Of a stretch of 64,000 bases of DNA, positions 28,814-37,064 are shown piece by piece. How positions within the stretch are numbered: the first letter of the stretch is position 1; every line of letters begins with the position of its first letter. A program made the position numbers and the translations under genes. The DNA is from Parachlamydiales bacterium (GTDB lineage: Bacteria; Chlamydiota; Chlamydiia; Chlamydiales; JABDDJ01): positions 1 to 64,000 of the forward strand of contig JBAZCF010000007.1 in NCBI GenBank assembly GCA_041671045.1. Reading direction: 5' to 3'. The notes under the pieces were generated by a model. The model saw only the letters and a list, made by a program, of their open reading frames with translations, made no database searches and was not told the DNA's origin.

Positions 28814-29635
28814 CTAAAGTTTTCTGAAAATTTTTTCTCTTTCAGAAATCACTTCAAATTTATCTTTCTTTTCCATGAAATCCATGCTCTCTTTAGGCCC
28901 TAGACAGAGGAATCCCCTATGGACAAGGCTATTTTGAAATAAGCTGATCACTTTATTTTGCAGAGGGCGCTTAAAATAGATTAGGACATTACGACATAGG
29001 ATCACGTGCATATCACCGAAAATGCCATCAGTATCTAAGTTATGGGTAGAAAATACGACATTCTCTTTTAACGAGTCTAAGAATTTGCCGTAACCATATT
29101 TTTGATGATAATAATGAGAAAGAGAGTATTTTCCTCCCGCTTCAGTATAGCGGAGTGAGGCCCTTTCCAATTCATCTATGCGATAAATACCTTCTTGAGC
29201 TACTCTTAAAGCCTCATGATTTATGTCAGTGCCGTAGAGAAGGAATTTTTTACTGAAGCCCATCTCTGTCAACAGAATGGCCATAGAATACACTTCTTCC
29301 CCTGTAGCGCATCCTGCATGCCAAATTTTTATGAAAGGATATGTCTTTAAGATGGGAACGATCTTTTGAATGCATGTTTTAAAAAACGAGGGGTCACGGA
29401 ACAACTCTGTCACTGAAATAAGGCATGTGGAGAGGAGGTTGCCGAAAAAGTTCTCGTCTCTAAGCAGAGGAGAAATACACTCTGAAAGGTTACTATAAGG
29501 GGATTTTTCCAGAAAAAGCTTCAACCGTCGAAGGATTGAAGCTTTAGAATAGTTTCCGAAATCATATCCATGCCGTTTATAGATAGCCTTAATAAACAGA
29601 TCGAATTCAATTTGTTCTATATCATGGGAAAGCAT
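28814..29635 (-). CDS. cheR: CheR-type protein glutamate methyltransferase
   Basis: 273 residues with an N-terminal helical CheR domain and a SAM-binding domain. Family marks include SVTELFRDP (about 74-82), IWHAGCATGEEVYS (SAM loop, about 104-117), YGTDIN and ILCRNVLIYF. It uses S-adenosylmethionine to methylate glutamates on receptor-like proteins in other bacteria. It lies between the triple-receiver gene and cheB with gaps of only 6-8 bases. Such CheR-CheB pairs coupled to hybrid kinases occur in several phyla, but to my knowledge are not part of the Chlamydia core genome. Confidence 0.92.
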   Translation of the reverse strand: MLSHDIEQIEFDLFIKAIYKRHGYDFGNYSKASILRRLKLFLEKSPYSNLSECISPLLRDENFFGNLLSTCLISVTELFRDPSFFKTCIQKIVPILKTYPFIKIWHAGCATGEEVYSMAILLTEMGFSKKFLLYGTDINHEALRVAQEGIYRIDELERASLRYTEAGGKYSLSHYYHQKYGYGKFLDSLKENVVFSTHNLDTDGIFGDMHVILCRNVLIYFKRPLQNKVISLFQNSLVHRGFLCLGPKESMDFMEKKDKFEVISEREKIFRKL

Positions 29636-29642
29636 GAACTTC

Positions 29643-31007
29643 TCATTTCCTCACAAGATTATTTTGGGCATGTGCATACCACAGTTTAATTAAGCTGAGC
29701 AGTTTATCTACGTCTACCGGCTTAGTTAAGAAGTCATTTGCACCGACTTCGAAAGCTTTGTTTTTATCTTCGGGCAAGATTTTCGCCGTTAAGGCAATGA
29801 TAGGGATGTTATCATATTGTTTTTGCATCCTTATTCTGCTGATAGCCTCATATCCATCCATCACGGGCATCATTATGTCCATGATGACCAGTTCGATGCC
29901 GGGCTCGCTTTGCAATTTATCTAAAGCTGTTTTTCCGTTATCCGCTAAGATGATGACAAGACCTTTCTTTTTCAATGCGGAAGAAAGTGCAAAGGTATTG
30001 CGCATATCATCATCAACAACGAGAACTTTTACATTTTCAATAGACTGATTTGGGTTGCTGGGAGCCTGGGTATTCTGCTGGGAATTATCTTTGGATTTAA
30101 TTTTGTGTAAAAAGAGGTCTAATTCATCTAAAAGACGGTCTTTAGAATTAATACCTTTAAGAATAAAGCTGGAGGTGTATTCGTTGAGTTCATCAAATTC
30201 CTCTTTATTTAGGTCGCGTCCGGTGTAGACTATAACCGGGGGCAGTTTAATGGTAGGCAGTGTATTAATACGCCTTAACAGCTCTGCGCCCGATATATCA
30301 GGCAATTGCAGGTCGAGGATGATGCAATCAAACTGTTCATTTTGAATCTTCTCGATAGCTTTAAGACCGCTATCAACGATAGTGGCAAAAATATTTTTGT
30401 TTTTAATGATGTTAGAAATGGCCTGTTGTTCGCTGTAGGTATCTTCAACAACCAGTACATTTTTGATGCTTCTCTTCTGAGTATGGCACACATTAGAAAG
30501 AGCTTTTTCAATGTCTGAGGACATGACAGGCTTGGTCAAATGTCCCACCGCTCCTTTTTGAAGGGAAAGCGCTTCATCGGCATCAAAAGAAATCACATGG
30601 ACAGGTATTTGGCTTGTCTCAGGGTTTTCCTTCAACTTTTCCAATATTTGCCTGCCGCTCATGTCGGGTAGTTCTATATCAAGGGTTATGCCTTTAGGAA
30701 GATATTTCTGTGATAGATCTAAGGCTTCCGCCCCTGTGGAAGCCCATAGGCATTTATAACCTTTCTTATGGCAAATCCCTTTTAAAATCATAGAGAAGCT
30801 GATGTCATCTTCCACAATAAGGAGAACTGGATCTCCCCTTTGAACCGAATTTCTATCGTCAATTTCCTTTATCTCATTAACAATTATTGGTTTATGCTCC
30901 AAACACTGGGGCTGAGCTATTTCTTGTAGAAATGAACTTTCAACCTCGCAACACTTTATCTCATTGATTATTACAGGTTTATGTTCAATCACATGAGGCT
31001 GGCCCAT
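29643..31007 (-). CDS. triple-receiver response regulator
   Basis: 454 residues with three receiver domains: about 60-172 (D110), 182-303 (D232) and 327-450 (D377, best match to consensus). No DNA-binding or enzymatic output is present. The first 58 residues contain a duplicated segment (EHKPVIINEIK at 8-18 and EHKPIIVNEIK at 37-47). The gene overlaps the 3' end of the sensor kinase gene by 19 bases in another frame, next to an A10 run (sense strand). Receivers of this kind are normally the C-terminal half of a hybrid histidine kinase, so the two genes are probably a split, or switchable, hybrid kinase. Confidence 0.92.
   Translation of the reverse strand: MGQPHVIEHKPVIINEIKCCEVESSFLQEIAQPQCLEHKPIIVNEIKEIDDRNSVQRGDPVLLIVEDDISFSMILKGICHKKGYKCLWASTGAEALDLSQKYLPKGITLDIELPDMSGRQILEKLKENPETSQIPVHVISFDADEALSLQKGAVGHLTKPVMSSDIEKALSNVCHTQKRSIKNVLVVEDTYSEQQAISNIIKNKNIFATIVDSGLKAIEKIQNEQFDCIILDLQLPDISGAELLRRINTLPTIKLPPVIVYTGRDLNKEEFDELNEYTSSFILKGINSKDRLLDELDLFLHKIKSKDNSQQNTQAPSNPNQSIENVKVLVVDDDMRNTFALSSALKKKGLVIILADNGKTALDKLQSEPGIELVIMDIMMPVMDGYEAISRIRMQKQYDNIPIIALTAKILPEDKNKAFEVGANDFLTKPVDVDKLLSLIKLWYAHAQNNLVRK
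30870..31001 (-). repeat. in-frame direct repeat in the triple-receiver gene
   Basis: Two 45-base units, 30957-31001 and 30870-30914, are spaced 87 bases (29 codons) apart and share most positions. They encode the two HKP(V/I)I(I/V)NEIK segments in the N-terminal extension of the triple-receiver protein. Divergence shows that the duplication is older than the one in the giant gene. Confidence 0.75.
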
Positions 31008-33349
31008 TCCTTTTTTTTTTCCGTAACAGCTTCTTTATGTTCAAGAGGAAGATAGAGAGTGAAGGTACTGCCCTTGCCTATTTCGCTTTCAATGTGGATT
31101 TCACCATTAAGTATCCTAGAAAGTTCTCTTGAGATGGAGAGGCCTAGGCCGGTTCCACCGTATTTTCTGCTGGTTGACCCATCGCCCTGTTGGAAAGCTT
31201 GGAAGATGATGTCTTGTTTGTCTTTTGAAATACCGATTCCTGTATCTATCACAGAGAAACCGATGCAATTGTAGGGAGAAAGTAAGGGTGAACGGAATTG
31301 TGTTTGCGGGGCAGGAGGGTGGATTTTAAAGGTCACACTCCCCTTTTGCGTAAACTTAAAGGCGTTAGAGAGGAAGTTCTTTAATATCTGCTCTGCCCGA
31401 TGACCATCTGTTTTTAGTGTAGTGTTCGATAGGTTATAAATTTCTTGTACGAATTGGAGGCCTCTTTCATTGGCTATGGGCCCAAAAGATCGCTTTAGAT
31501 TTTCAATAATGGATTGAAATTTCACTTCATCGATTTGAATCTGTAGTTTTCCCGCTTCCACTTTTGAAAGGTCTAAGATATCGTTGATAAGGGTAAGTAG
31601 ATCCTGACCGCCGCGATGGATAACACTTGCAGATTCGATTTGTTCTTTGGTGAGGTTGCCGTCTTCGTTTTCTGCGAGGCTTTTACTGAGGATAAGCAGA
31701 CTGTTCAGCGGTGTTCTTAGCTCATGCGACATGTTGGCTAGAAACTCCGACTTGTACTTGCTAGCTAATTCAAGCTCTTTTGCGCGGTGTTCCAATTCAC
31801 CTTTGGCTTTTTCAATTTGGGTACTCTTCACCTTAATTTCGCTAGACTGTGTCTCCAGATATGTCGTCTTAAGGTTAAGTTCTTCATTCTTATTCTTAAT
31901 TTCTTCTTCGGATTTCTTAAGGACAGAAGTTTGTCTTTCCAATTCCTCATTACTTTTTCGGAGCATTTCTTGCTGGGACTGCAGCTCTTCGTTAGTGCAG
32001 CGGAGTTCTTCCTGTTGCGCTTGCAGCTCATCGGATTGACGCTTACTATCGTCAAGAAGGAATTTCATCTTCTCGCTATTTTGGCAGGATTTTAGCGCGA
32101 TAGCGACATTTTCGCTCACCTGGCGCAAAAGTTCCATTTTGGTGCTGTCAAAGACATCATGCGAAGCAAGCTCCATAACGCCTATCAGTTCTTTTTCGAT
32201 CAATAGCGGTGAGACAAGAATATTTTTAGGTATAGCTTCGCCTAAGCTGGAACTGATGGTGGTGTAGTCATCAGGAACATTTGAGAAGACGATGATCTCT
32301 TTTTCGAGTGCGCACTGTCCGACCAGACCTTCGCCGAATTGGATTTTACTGCGGTCGCCTTTACGGCGGTGGAAGGCGTAGCTGCCGACTAGTTCTAGGG
32401 TTTTTTCCATGGTGTAGTCGACCTGGTAGATAGTGCCCATCAACGCACCTGCGTACTTTGATAAGAAGGAGATGATATTCTTGCCTAGTTCCCTAAGGTC
32501 TTGGTCTCCCCGCATTATATTGGAGAGCTCAGCTTGACCGGTTTTAATCCAAGCCGACTTCTTACTTTCATAGGACATTTCGCGAAGGGCCCTGGTCATC
32601 TCACTAACGGCTTTACCCAGTTCATCGAGATCGCTTAGAGGGGTAAATTCAATATCGTATCTACCTTGCGCAATAATCTTAGTTTGTTTAACGACCTCTT
32701 TAAGGTTATCCATCATCTGGTTGATAGCGGCTGAAAGGCGTTTGTCTTGTTCCCCTGTCGACTTATAGCCTTGGGAGAAATCCCCGATAGCAATGGACTC
32801 TGCCACCATTGTCACTTTATCCAGGATGGAGTTTGTATCATCCAGTAGGGCTTTCACCTTATCGTTCATCAACTGACTGTAAGATTCTGTAATGAGGGCT
32901 ATGTCAAGGCTGCAAAGCTTTCTGAAGGCAGAGGAAAAGAGAGCGCTTTTAGCATGATCTGAAATAAATTCGTCCGTACGGCTCATCCACCATTCAATGG
33001 AGAAGTTCATACCCACGCAGTAGGTGTTGATAGGAAGGTTAATGCGTGCATGTGTGAAGCCGATCGTTGTCCGGTTTTTGACATAGTCCTGGTCTATACG
33101 TCCGTTGAAAAAAACCGCCCAATAGGCTTTCTGCTGGAATTTAACATGGGGAATCATCGATTCATTAATAAAAAACGTTTTAAACTCGCGCAGAGAAGGC
33201 ATCCATTTGTACATATCTTCAATAAAAACGTCTAAATATTTTTTTGCTTCCACACCTGACTGTCTAATGATTTCAAGTTCTTCTTCCTGTATGTTAAAAC
33301 GAGTTTTCAACATGATAGGATCTAGATTTTGGAGGAAATTTTCAGACAT
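30989..33349 (-). CDS. globin-coupled sensor histidine kinase
   Basis: 786 residues. Residues about 8-165 match the globin-coupled sensor (protoglobin) family: QQKAYWAVFFNGRIDQDY, then TIGFTHARINLPINTY with proximal heme ligand H100 and probable distal Y47. Then come two HAMP-like segments (about 170-262), a GAF domain (about 285-425), a long Glu/Gln/Lys coiled coil (430-540), a HisKA dimerisation domain with phospho-acceptor H542 in MSHELRTPLN, and an ATPase domain with N box (LSNAFKF), DTGIGIS and GGTGLGLSIS. There are no membrane spans, so it is a soluble sensor of O2, NO or CO (inferred from the globin family). GAGGTAG precedes the ATG. It is the first gene of the operon. Confidence 0.92.
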   Translation of the reverse strand: MSENFLQNLDPIMLKTRFNIQEEELEIIRQSGVEAKKYLDVFIEDMYKWMPSLREFKTFFINESMIPHVKFQQKAYWAVFFNGRIDQDYVKNRTTIGFTHARINLPINTYCVGMNFSIEWWMSRTDEFISDHAKSALFSSAFRKLCSLDIALITESYSQLMNDKVKALLDDTNSILDKVTMVAESIAIGDFSQGYKSTGEQDKRLSAAINQMMDNLKEVVKQTKIIAQGRYDIEFTPLSDLDELGKAVSEMTRALREMSYESKKSAWIKTGQAELSNIMRGDQDLRELGKNIISFLSKYAGALMGTIYQVDYTMEKTLELVGSYAFHRRKGDRSKIQFGEGLVGQCALEKEIIVFSNVPDDYTTISSSLGEAIPKNILVSPLLIEKELIGVMELASHDVFDSTKMELLRQVSENVAIALKSCQNSEKMKFLLDDSKRQSDELQAQQEELRCTNEELQSQQEMLRKSNEELERQTSVLKKSEEEIKNKNEELNLKTTYLETQSSEIKVKSTQIEKAKGELEHRAKELELASKYKSEFLANMSHELRTPLNSLLILSKSLAENEDGNLTKEQIESASVIHRGGQDLLTLINDILDLSKVEAGKLQIQIDEVKFQSIIENLKRSFGPIANERGLQFVQEIYNLSNTTLKTDGHRAEQILKNFLSNAFKFTQKGSVTFKIHPPAPQTQFRSPLLSPYNCIGFSVIDTGIGISKDKQDIIFQAFQQGDGSTSRKYGGTGLGLSISRELSRILNGEIHIESEIGKGSTFTLYLPLEHKEAVTEKKKEWASLM
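31011..31020 (-). other. A10 slippage-prone run at the kinase/receiver junction
   Basis: On the coding strand ten consecutive A residues lie 20 bases before the kinase stop codon and just before the receiver gene ATG. As read, the kinase ends TEKKKEWASLM. With one extra A the frame continues as EKKKGMGQPHV into the receiver protein with no stop, giving a 1240-residue hybrid kinase. Slippage could occur in replication (phase variation) or transcription. A sequencing miscall of an A11 run is the simple alternative. Confidence 0.7.
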
Positions 33350-33412
33350 TTTGCTACCTCATAGCGAATTGTAAATGACTAATTTCTAGGTTATGCTTTT
33401 CTAAGAGTAGAG

Positions 33413-33441
33413 ACACTACTGTGCAAGGGGGGGATTGTCAA
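33413..33441 (-). promoter_or_regulatory. possible promoter of the signalling operon
   Basis: On the minus strand TTGACA (33441-33436) is followed after 17 bases by TAGTGT (33418-33413), a poor -10 match, about 65 bases before the kinase ATG. The rest of 33350-33584 is AT-rich with a G run on the plus strand (33427-33433) and holds no other feature I can support. Confidence 0.3.
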
Positions 33442-33584
33442 GTTAAAAAATGAATTTGTTACTTAAAAATTGATTTTTGAAAGCATTGAAAATGGTTAAG
33501 TATATTTTAAGGTATAAACAAGGGCATAAACTAATAAATTCGTTCATGCCTAAGGAATAAAAGCCTGTATAACACTGGAAGCAG

Positions 33585-34337
33585 TTATTTTCCTGCAGTA
33601 CTCATTAGCTGACATTGCAAAATGAGGTATTGATAAAGTCGTTCGATACCTCCGCGCTGATTTTGCCAGCTCAAAGATTTATTCACTAAAATAGCATTGT
33701 AGGCATCTTGAAACCAAACCTGCGGAACATCCGCGGTATTATTCTGCATATCGCTCAAGACTGAACACATAAAGAGGATGCGCGAATTATCATCGAGATC
33801 GCTAACTTGTGCTATCAAGTCCGAGGTATACCCTTGAAAGGGTTGGGATGTTTTATCATCGATGTAGAGTTTGGGAGGAATGGTATACATCGAAATAAAA
33901 TCGCCGCACCACCAGAAAATATCGGTGGGAACTTGACTTTGAAACGCAGCAATAATGTCCTTGCTGTTCGAAGGATTTAAATCACGCATGCAGTCGTAAA
34001 GCATGAGTGCTGTTAGATTCCTGCAGGCAACAAGTGATTTGCATCCTTCAAAATGATTGTCATTATCCTGTGAAAGTTCAATGGCAAGGCACAAATACCA
34101 GACAGCATTCAGCGGTCGTGTCAATTTATTTATTTCGCCTGCTTTCTGGTATATATTTTGAATAATCGGAACGGACACTTTTAAAAACTGGGTGTCGATC
34201 CATCTAACGGCCCAACTGGAAGAGATTTGCGAATAAATAAGCTCACAGGCAGGAGGTAAAGAGCCGATAGAAGTCTGGGCAGAAGGCGATTCAACTTGAT
34301 TAACGAAAGTATCAAAAGGAACATATTCTAAGCGCAT
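33585..34337 (-). CDS. protein of unknown function
   Basis: 250 residues, apparently soluble and helical, with no signal peptide or membrane segment. It is moderately rich in Cys and Trp (for example IFWWCGDF and WYLCLAIEL). I do not recognise a family or an active-site motif. It begins 20 bases downstream of lptB on the same strand, so it may be the last gene of the folK-kdsA-lptC-like-lptB run. About 235 bases separate its stop from the kinase start. Confidence 0.75.
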   Translation of the reverse strand: MRLEYVPFDTFVNQVESPSAQTSIGSLPPACELIYSQISSSWAVRWIDTQFLKVSVPIIQNIYQKAGEINKLTRPLNAVWYLCLAIELSQDNDNHFEGCKSLVACRNLTALMLYDCMRDLNPSNSKDIIAAFQSQVPTDIFWWCGDFISMYTIPPKLYIDDKTSQPFQGYTSDLIAQVSDLDDNSRILFMCSVLSDMQNNTADVPQVWFQDAYNAILVNKSLSWQNQRGGIERLYQYLILQCQLMSTAGK

Positions 34338-34357
34338 AGATTCTCCAAAAGTGATTA

Positions 34358-35101
34358 TTACATATGGAAATGTTCACCTAAATAGCGTGTCCTAACCAAA
34401 GGATCATTTACAAGGTCGTTCACATCTCCGCTGCATAGAACCTTACCCTCGTAGACAAGATAGCTGCGGTCGACAAGGCTGAAGATCTCACGTGCATTAT
34501 GGTCGGTGATGAGGACGCTAATATTGCGGCTAGCCAACAACTTCACCAGGGCTTTGACTTCTTCGACGGAGATGGGATCAATATTGGCAAAAGGCTCATC
34601 TAGAAGTAAGCATTGGGGATTGGTCACTAGGGCGCGGGTAATTTCTAAACGGCGTCTCTCTCCGCCAGATAAGGCTACAGAGACTTTCTTTGCAAGATGT
34701 TCCAAATGCAGTTCTGCTAAAAGCTGTTGGAGCTTTTCATTACGCTGCGTTTTAGATAGCGGTAAGGTTTCAAGTATGCTAAGAATATTTTCTTCCACAG
34801 TCAAAGGACGGAAGATAGAGGGTTCTTGCGCAAGATAACCCATTCCTGCATGCGCTCGTTGGTGTATGGGCCAACGTGTAACGTCTTGTCCTTTAAACCA
34901 GACTTTGCCTCCGTCAGGCTTAATCAATCCCATTGTCATATAGAATGCAGTGGTTTTACCGGCACCGTTGGGGCCCAGGAGTCCTACGATTTCGCCTGCA
35001 CTCACTTCGAAGGATAGACCATCCACTACGCGTTTATTTCCGTAGGATTTTATCAACCCTTCGACTCTTAGCACAGGCTGGGAGCTATCCGGCGTCATCA
35101 T
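34358..35101 (-). CDS. lptB: LPS export ABC transporter ATPase
   Basis: 247-residue ABC ATPase that powers extraction of lipopolysaccharide from the inner membrane with LptF/LptG. It has Walker A GPNGAGKTT, signature LSGGERRRLE and Walker B LLLDEPFANIDP with the switch His in TDHNARE. The PFANIDP wording and overall length are typical of LptB (YhbG). Its start overlaps the stop of the LptC-like gene by 4 bases. The order kdsA, OstA-like gene, lptB is the same as in Chlamydia. Confidence 0.94.
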   Translation of the reverse strand: MMTPDSSQPVLRVEGLIKSYGNKRVVDGLSFEVSAGEIVGLLGPNGAGKTTAFYMTMGLIKPDGGKVWFKGQDVTRWPIHQRAHAGMGYLAQEPSIFRPLTVEENILSILETLPLSKTQRNEKLQQLLAELHLEHLAKKVSVALSGGERRRLEITRALVTNPQCLLLDEPFANIDPISVEEVKALVKLLASRNISVLITDHNAREIFSLVDRSYLVYEGKVLCSGDVNDLVNDPLVRTRYLGEHFHM

Positions 35102-36228
35102 GGCTTTTTTAGGGCTGAGGATTGAAAACGGTTCATTAGTTCGCTTAGCTCTTGTTCTGCAAAAACAAAGCGTACATCGCCCAAGGCTTTAACGTGGGGT
35201 TTGGCTTTATCGGTATTTTGTTTGACCAGAATTTTGGGAGCGCTAATGGTGATGCTATTCTGTTTATCATAGTACAGGACCCTGTGGGGGGCGATAGCAG
35301 AAAGTTCCCATTCGTGCTTTACTGGATTATAGTCCAAGGCATCGGCAATGGCATATTGAGAGCCGGAAGCCGTGTATTTTTGAATTTTGACATTACCGGC
35401 AAGATGAATACTCTTGGGGGTAAGCGTTTGGTTGTCTTTATATAGGTATGCCGTCAAGTTATCACCATAGATCAACGAAGTAGGGTCTTCCATACAAATT
35501 TGATCAGGAGCTGCATTGCTAGTGATGGCGTTGGTCTCAAGGTCCCATTCCAGATGGGGAGCTTTAATAGAAAAGGGAGAAACATCGACAAGCGAGTTGA
35601 TGAAGACATTGTCTTCCAATTTTATTTTAGATATTTCTGTTTTCTGTTCCATCTTTTTAGGAAAGATCTGAGCTTGACCGGCCATGATTTCAACCGTTTC
35701 AAAACGTGCCTTGACATTATCCATTAAACGCAAAGTCGTGCCGTCGTATTCGGCTGAGCCTGCATCAATAACTTCCAAGCTATTCGGCACGCTGGGGCGG
35801 GCTTTGGGTTCTGCCGAGACTTTCTGCATGACGATCTGGGAGCTCTTGGGATAGAAAAGCGCTTGCTGTGCCTGCAGCCGATAGGAAAGCTGACGTTCGC
35901 CCTTAGGTTCCCACGTTGCTGTAATTGTCTCCATTTCCTCTACAGACTGACCTAGTCCTTTTTTTGGGTAAAGCTCAAGGGTAGACTTATCACAGACGAC
36001 ATTTACAGTCCCCCGGGGCGTGGTCCCGCCATTCAAGTGCGTTTTTTCCACGCCATAGCGCACTTGCTGAGTGGAGGAAGAAGTATTTTCCTTTTTAGCA
36101 AAGGCAAAAACCTGGCGGTAGGTATCAGGAATGCTTTCCACATTGGGGTAAATAAGATAGGCCAACCCGGCCAAGGTTATGCAAAACAGAAAGAAACTGA
36201 TATAGGAAGCCTGTTTTATTTTGCACAT
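35098..36228 (-). CDS. LptC/OstA-like LPS transport protein
   Basis: 376 residues: an N-terminal membrane anchor (about 8-28, YISFFLFCITLAGLAYLIY), then a beta-rich periplasmic part. This contains repeating OstA-type strands such as GSAEYDGTTLRLMDNVKARF and IHLAGNVKIQKY. That architecture fits LptC or an LptA-LptC composite that bridges LPS between the membranes. It is about twice the length of E. coli LptC (191), which suggests more than one OstA domain. It overlaps kdsA by 13 bases and lptB by 4 bases, so expression is probably coupled. Confidence 0.8.
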   Translation of the reverse strand: MCKIKQASYISFFLFCITLAGLAYLIYPNVESIPDTYRQVFAFAKKENTSSSTQQVRYGVEKTHLNGGTTPRGTVNVVCDKSTLELYPKKGLGQSVEEMETITATWEPKGERQLSYRLQAQQALFYPKSSQIVMQKVSAEPKARPSVPNSLEVIDAGSAEYDGTTLRLMDNVKARFETVEIMAGQAQIFPKKMEQKTEISKIKLEDNVFINSLVDVSPFSIKAPHLEWDLETNAITSNAAPDQICMEDPTSLIYGDNLTAYLYKDNQTLTPKSIHLAGNVKIQKYTASGSQYAIADALDYNPVKHEWELSAIAPHRVLYYDKQNSITISAPKILVKQNTDKAKPHVKALGDVRFVFAEQELSELMNRFQSSALKKP

Positions 36229-37064
36229 GTCTGGGCGTGTGGGGTGTTAGTGTGTAAAATTGCGTGGATAGCAATTAGCTGGTCAAGCAGCGCGGGCAGC
36301 TCGTGATGGGGCAGCATATTGGCAGCATCACTAGGAGCACGTGCCGGATCGTTATGTGTTTCTAAGAACACGCATTGAACGCCTGCTGCAACTGCTGCAC
36401 GGGCTAACAAAGGGACATATTCGCGTTGTCCGCCGGTGATTGTGCCTAAGCCGCCGGGTTGCTGCACGGAGTGGGTTGCATCAAAGCAGACAGGAACACC
36501 GAAGCTCTGCATGATGGGCAATGAGCGCAGATCAGTGACAAGGGTGTTATAACCGAAGCTTGCGCCGCGTTCGACAAGGATAATGTTAGGGTTGCCGCTA
36601 GCGCGGATTTTCTCAACAACATTTCCCATATCCCAGGGAGCCATGAACTGCCCTTTTTTGACGCTGACGACTGCGCCGGTTTCGGCAGCGGCGACTAATA
36701 AATCTGTTTGACGGCAAAGAAAGGCAGGAATCTGGAGGATGTCTACGACATTTCCGGCTGCGCGTGCTTCTTCAATAGTATGCACATCGGTGACGATAGG
36801 GAGGTCAAATTCTTTTTTTATCGTTTCAAGGATACGAAGGCCTTCGTCCATTCCAAGACCGCGAAAAGAGGAGATAGAGGAGCGGTTGGCTTTATCGTAG
36901 CTTGACTTATAGATCAGGGGAATGTTTTTCTTGGCAAAAGTTTTCTGAAGGAATTCCGCCGACTGCAAAGCGTGTTCGCGGCTTTCAATGACGCAGGGTC
37001 CGCACATAAAAGCGAGAGGTTGGTCGAGGCCGATACGGATAGATTTGATTTTAACTGTATGCAT
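36216..37064 (-). CDS. kdsA: 3-deoxy-8-phosphooctulonate (KDO-8-P) synthase
   Basis: Condenses phosphoenolpyruvate with arabinose-5-phosphate in the first committed step to KDO for lipid A-core. The start is placed at MHTVKIKS (37064), giving 282 residues as in E. coli KdsA; in-frame ATGs at 37076 and 37091 are possible. Motifs are MCGPCVIESRE, KSSYDKANRSS, GQFMAPWD, FDATHSVQ and GQREYVP. The Cys in GPC, where the E. coli enzyme has Asn, marks the metal-dependent class. The gene overlaps folK by 14 bases and the LptC-like gene by 13 bases. Confidence 0.95.
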   Translation of the reverse strand: MHTVKIKSIRIGLDQPLAFMCGPCVIESREHALQSAEFLQKTFAKKNIPLIYKSSYDKANRSSISSFRGLGMDEGLRILETIKKEFDLPIVTDVHTIEEARAAGNVVDILQIPAFLCRQTDLLVAAAETGAVVSVKKGQFMAPWDMGNVVEKIRASGNPNIILVERGASFGYNTLVTDLRSLPIMQSFGVPVCFDATHSVQQPGGLGTITGGQREYVPLLARAAVAAGVQCVFLETHNDPARAPSDAANMLPHHELPALLDQLIAIHAILHTNTPHAQTCAK

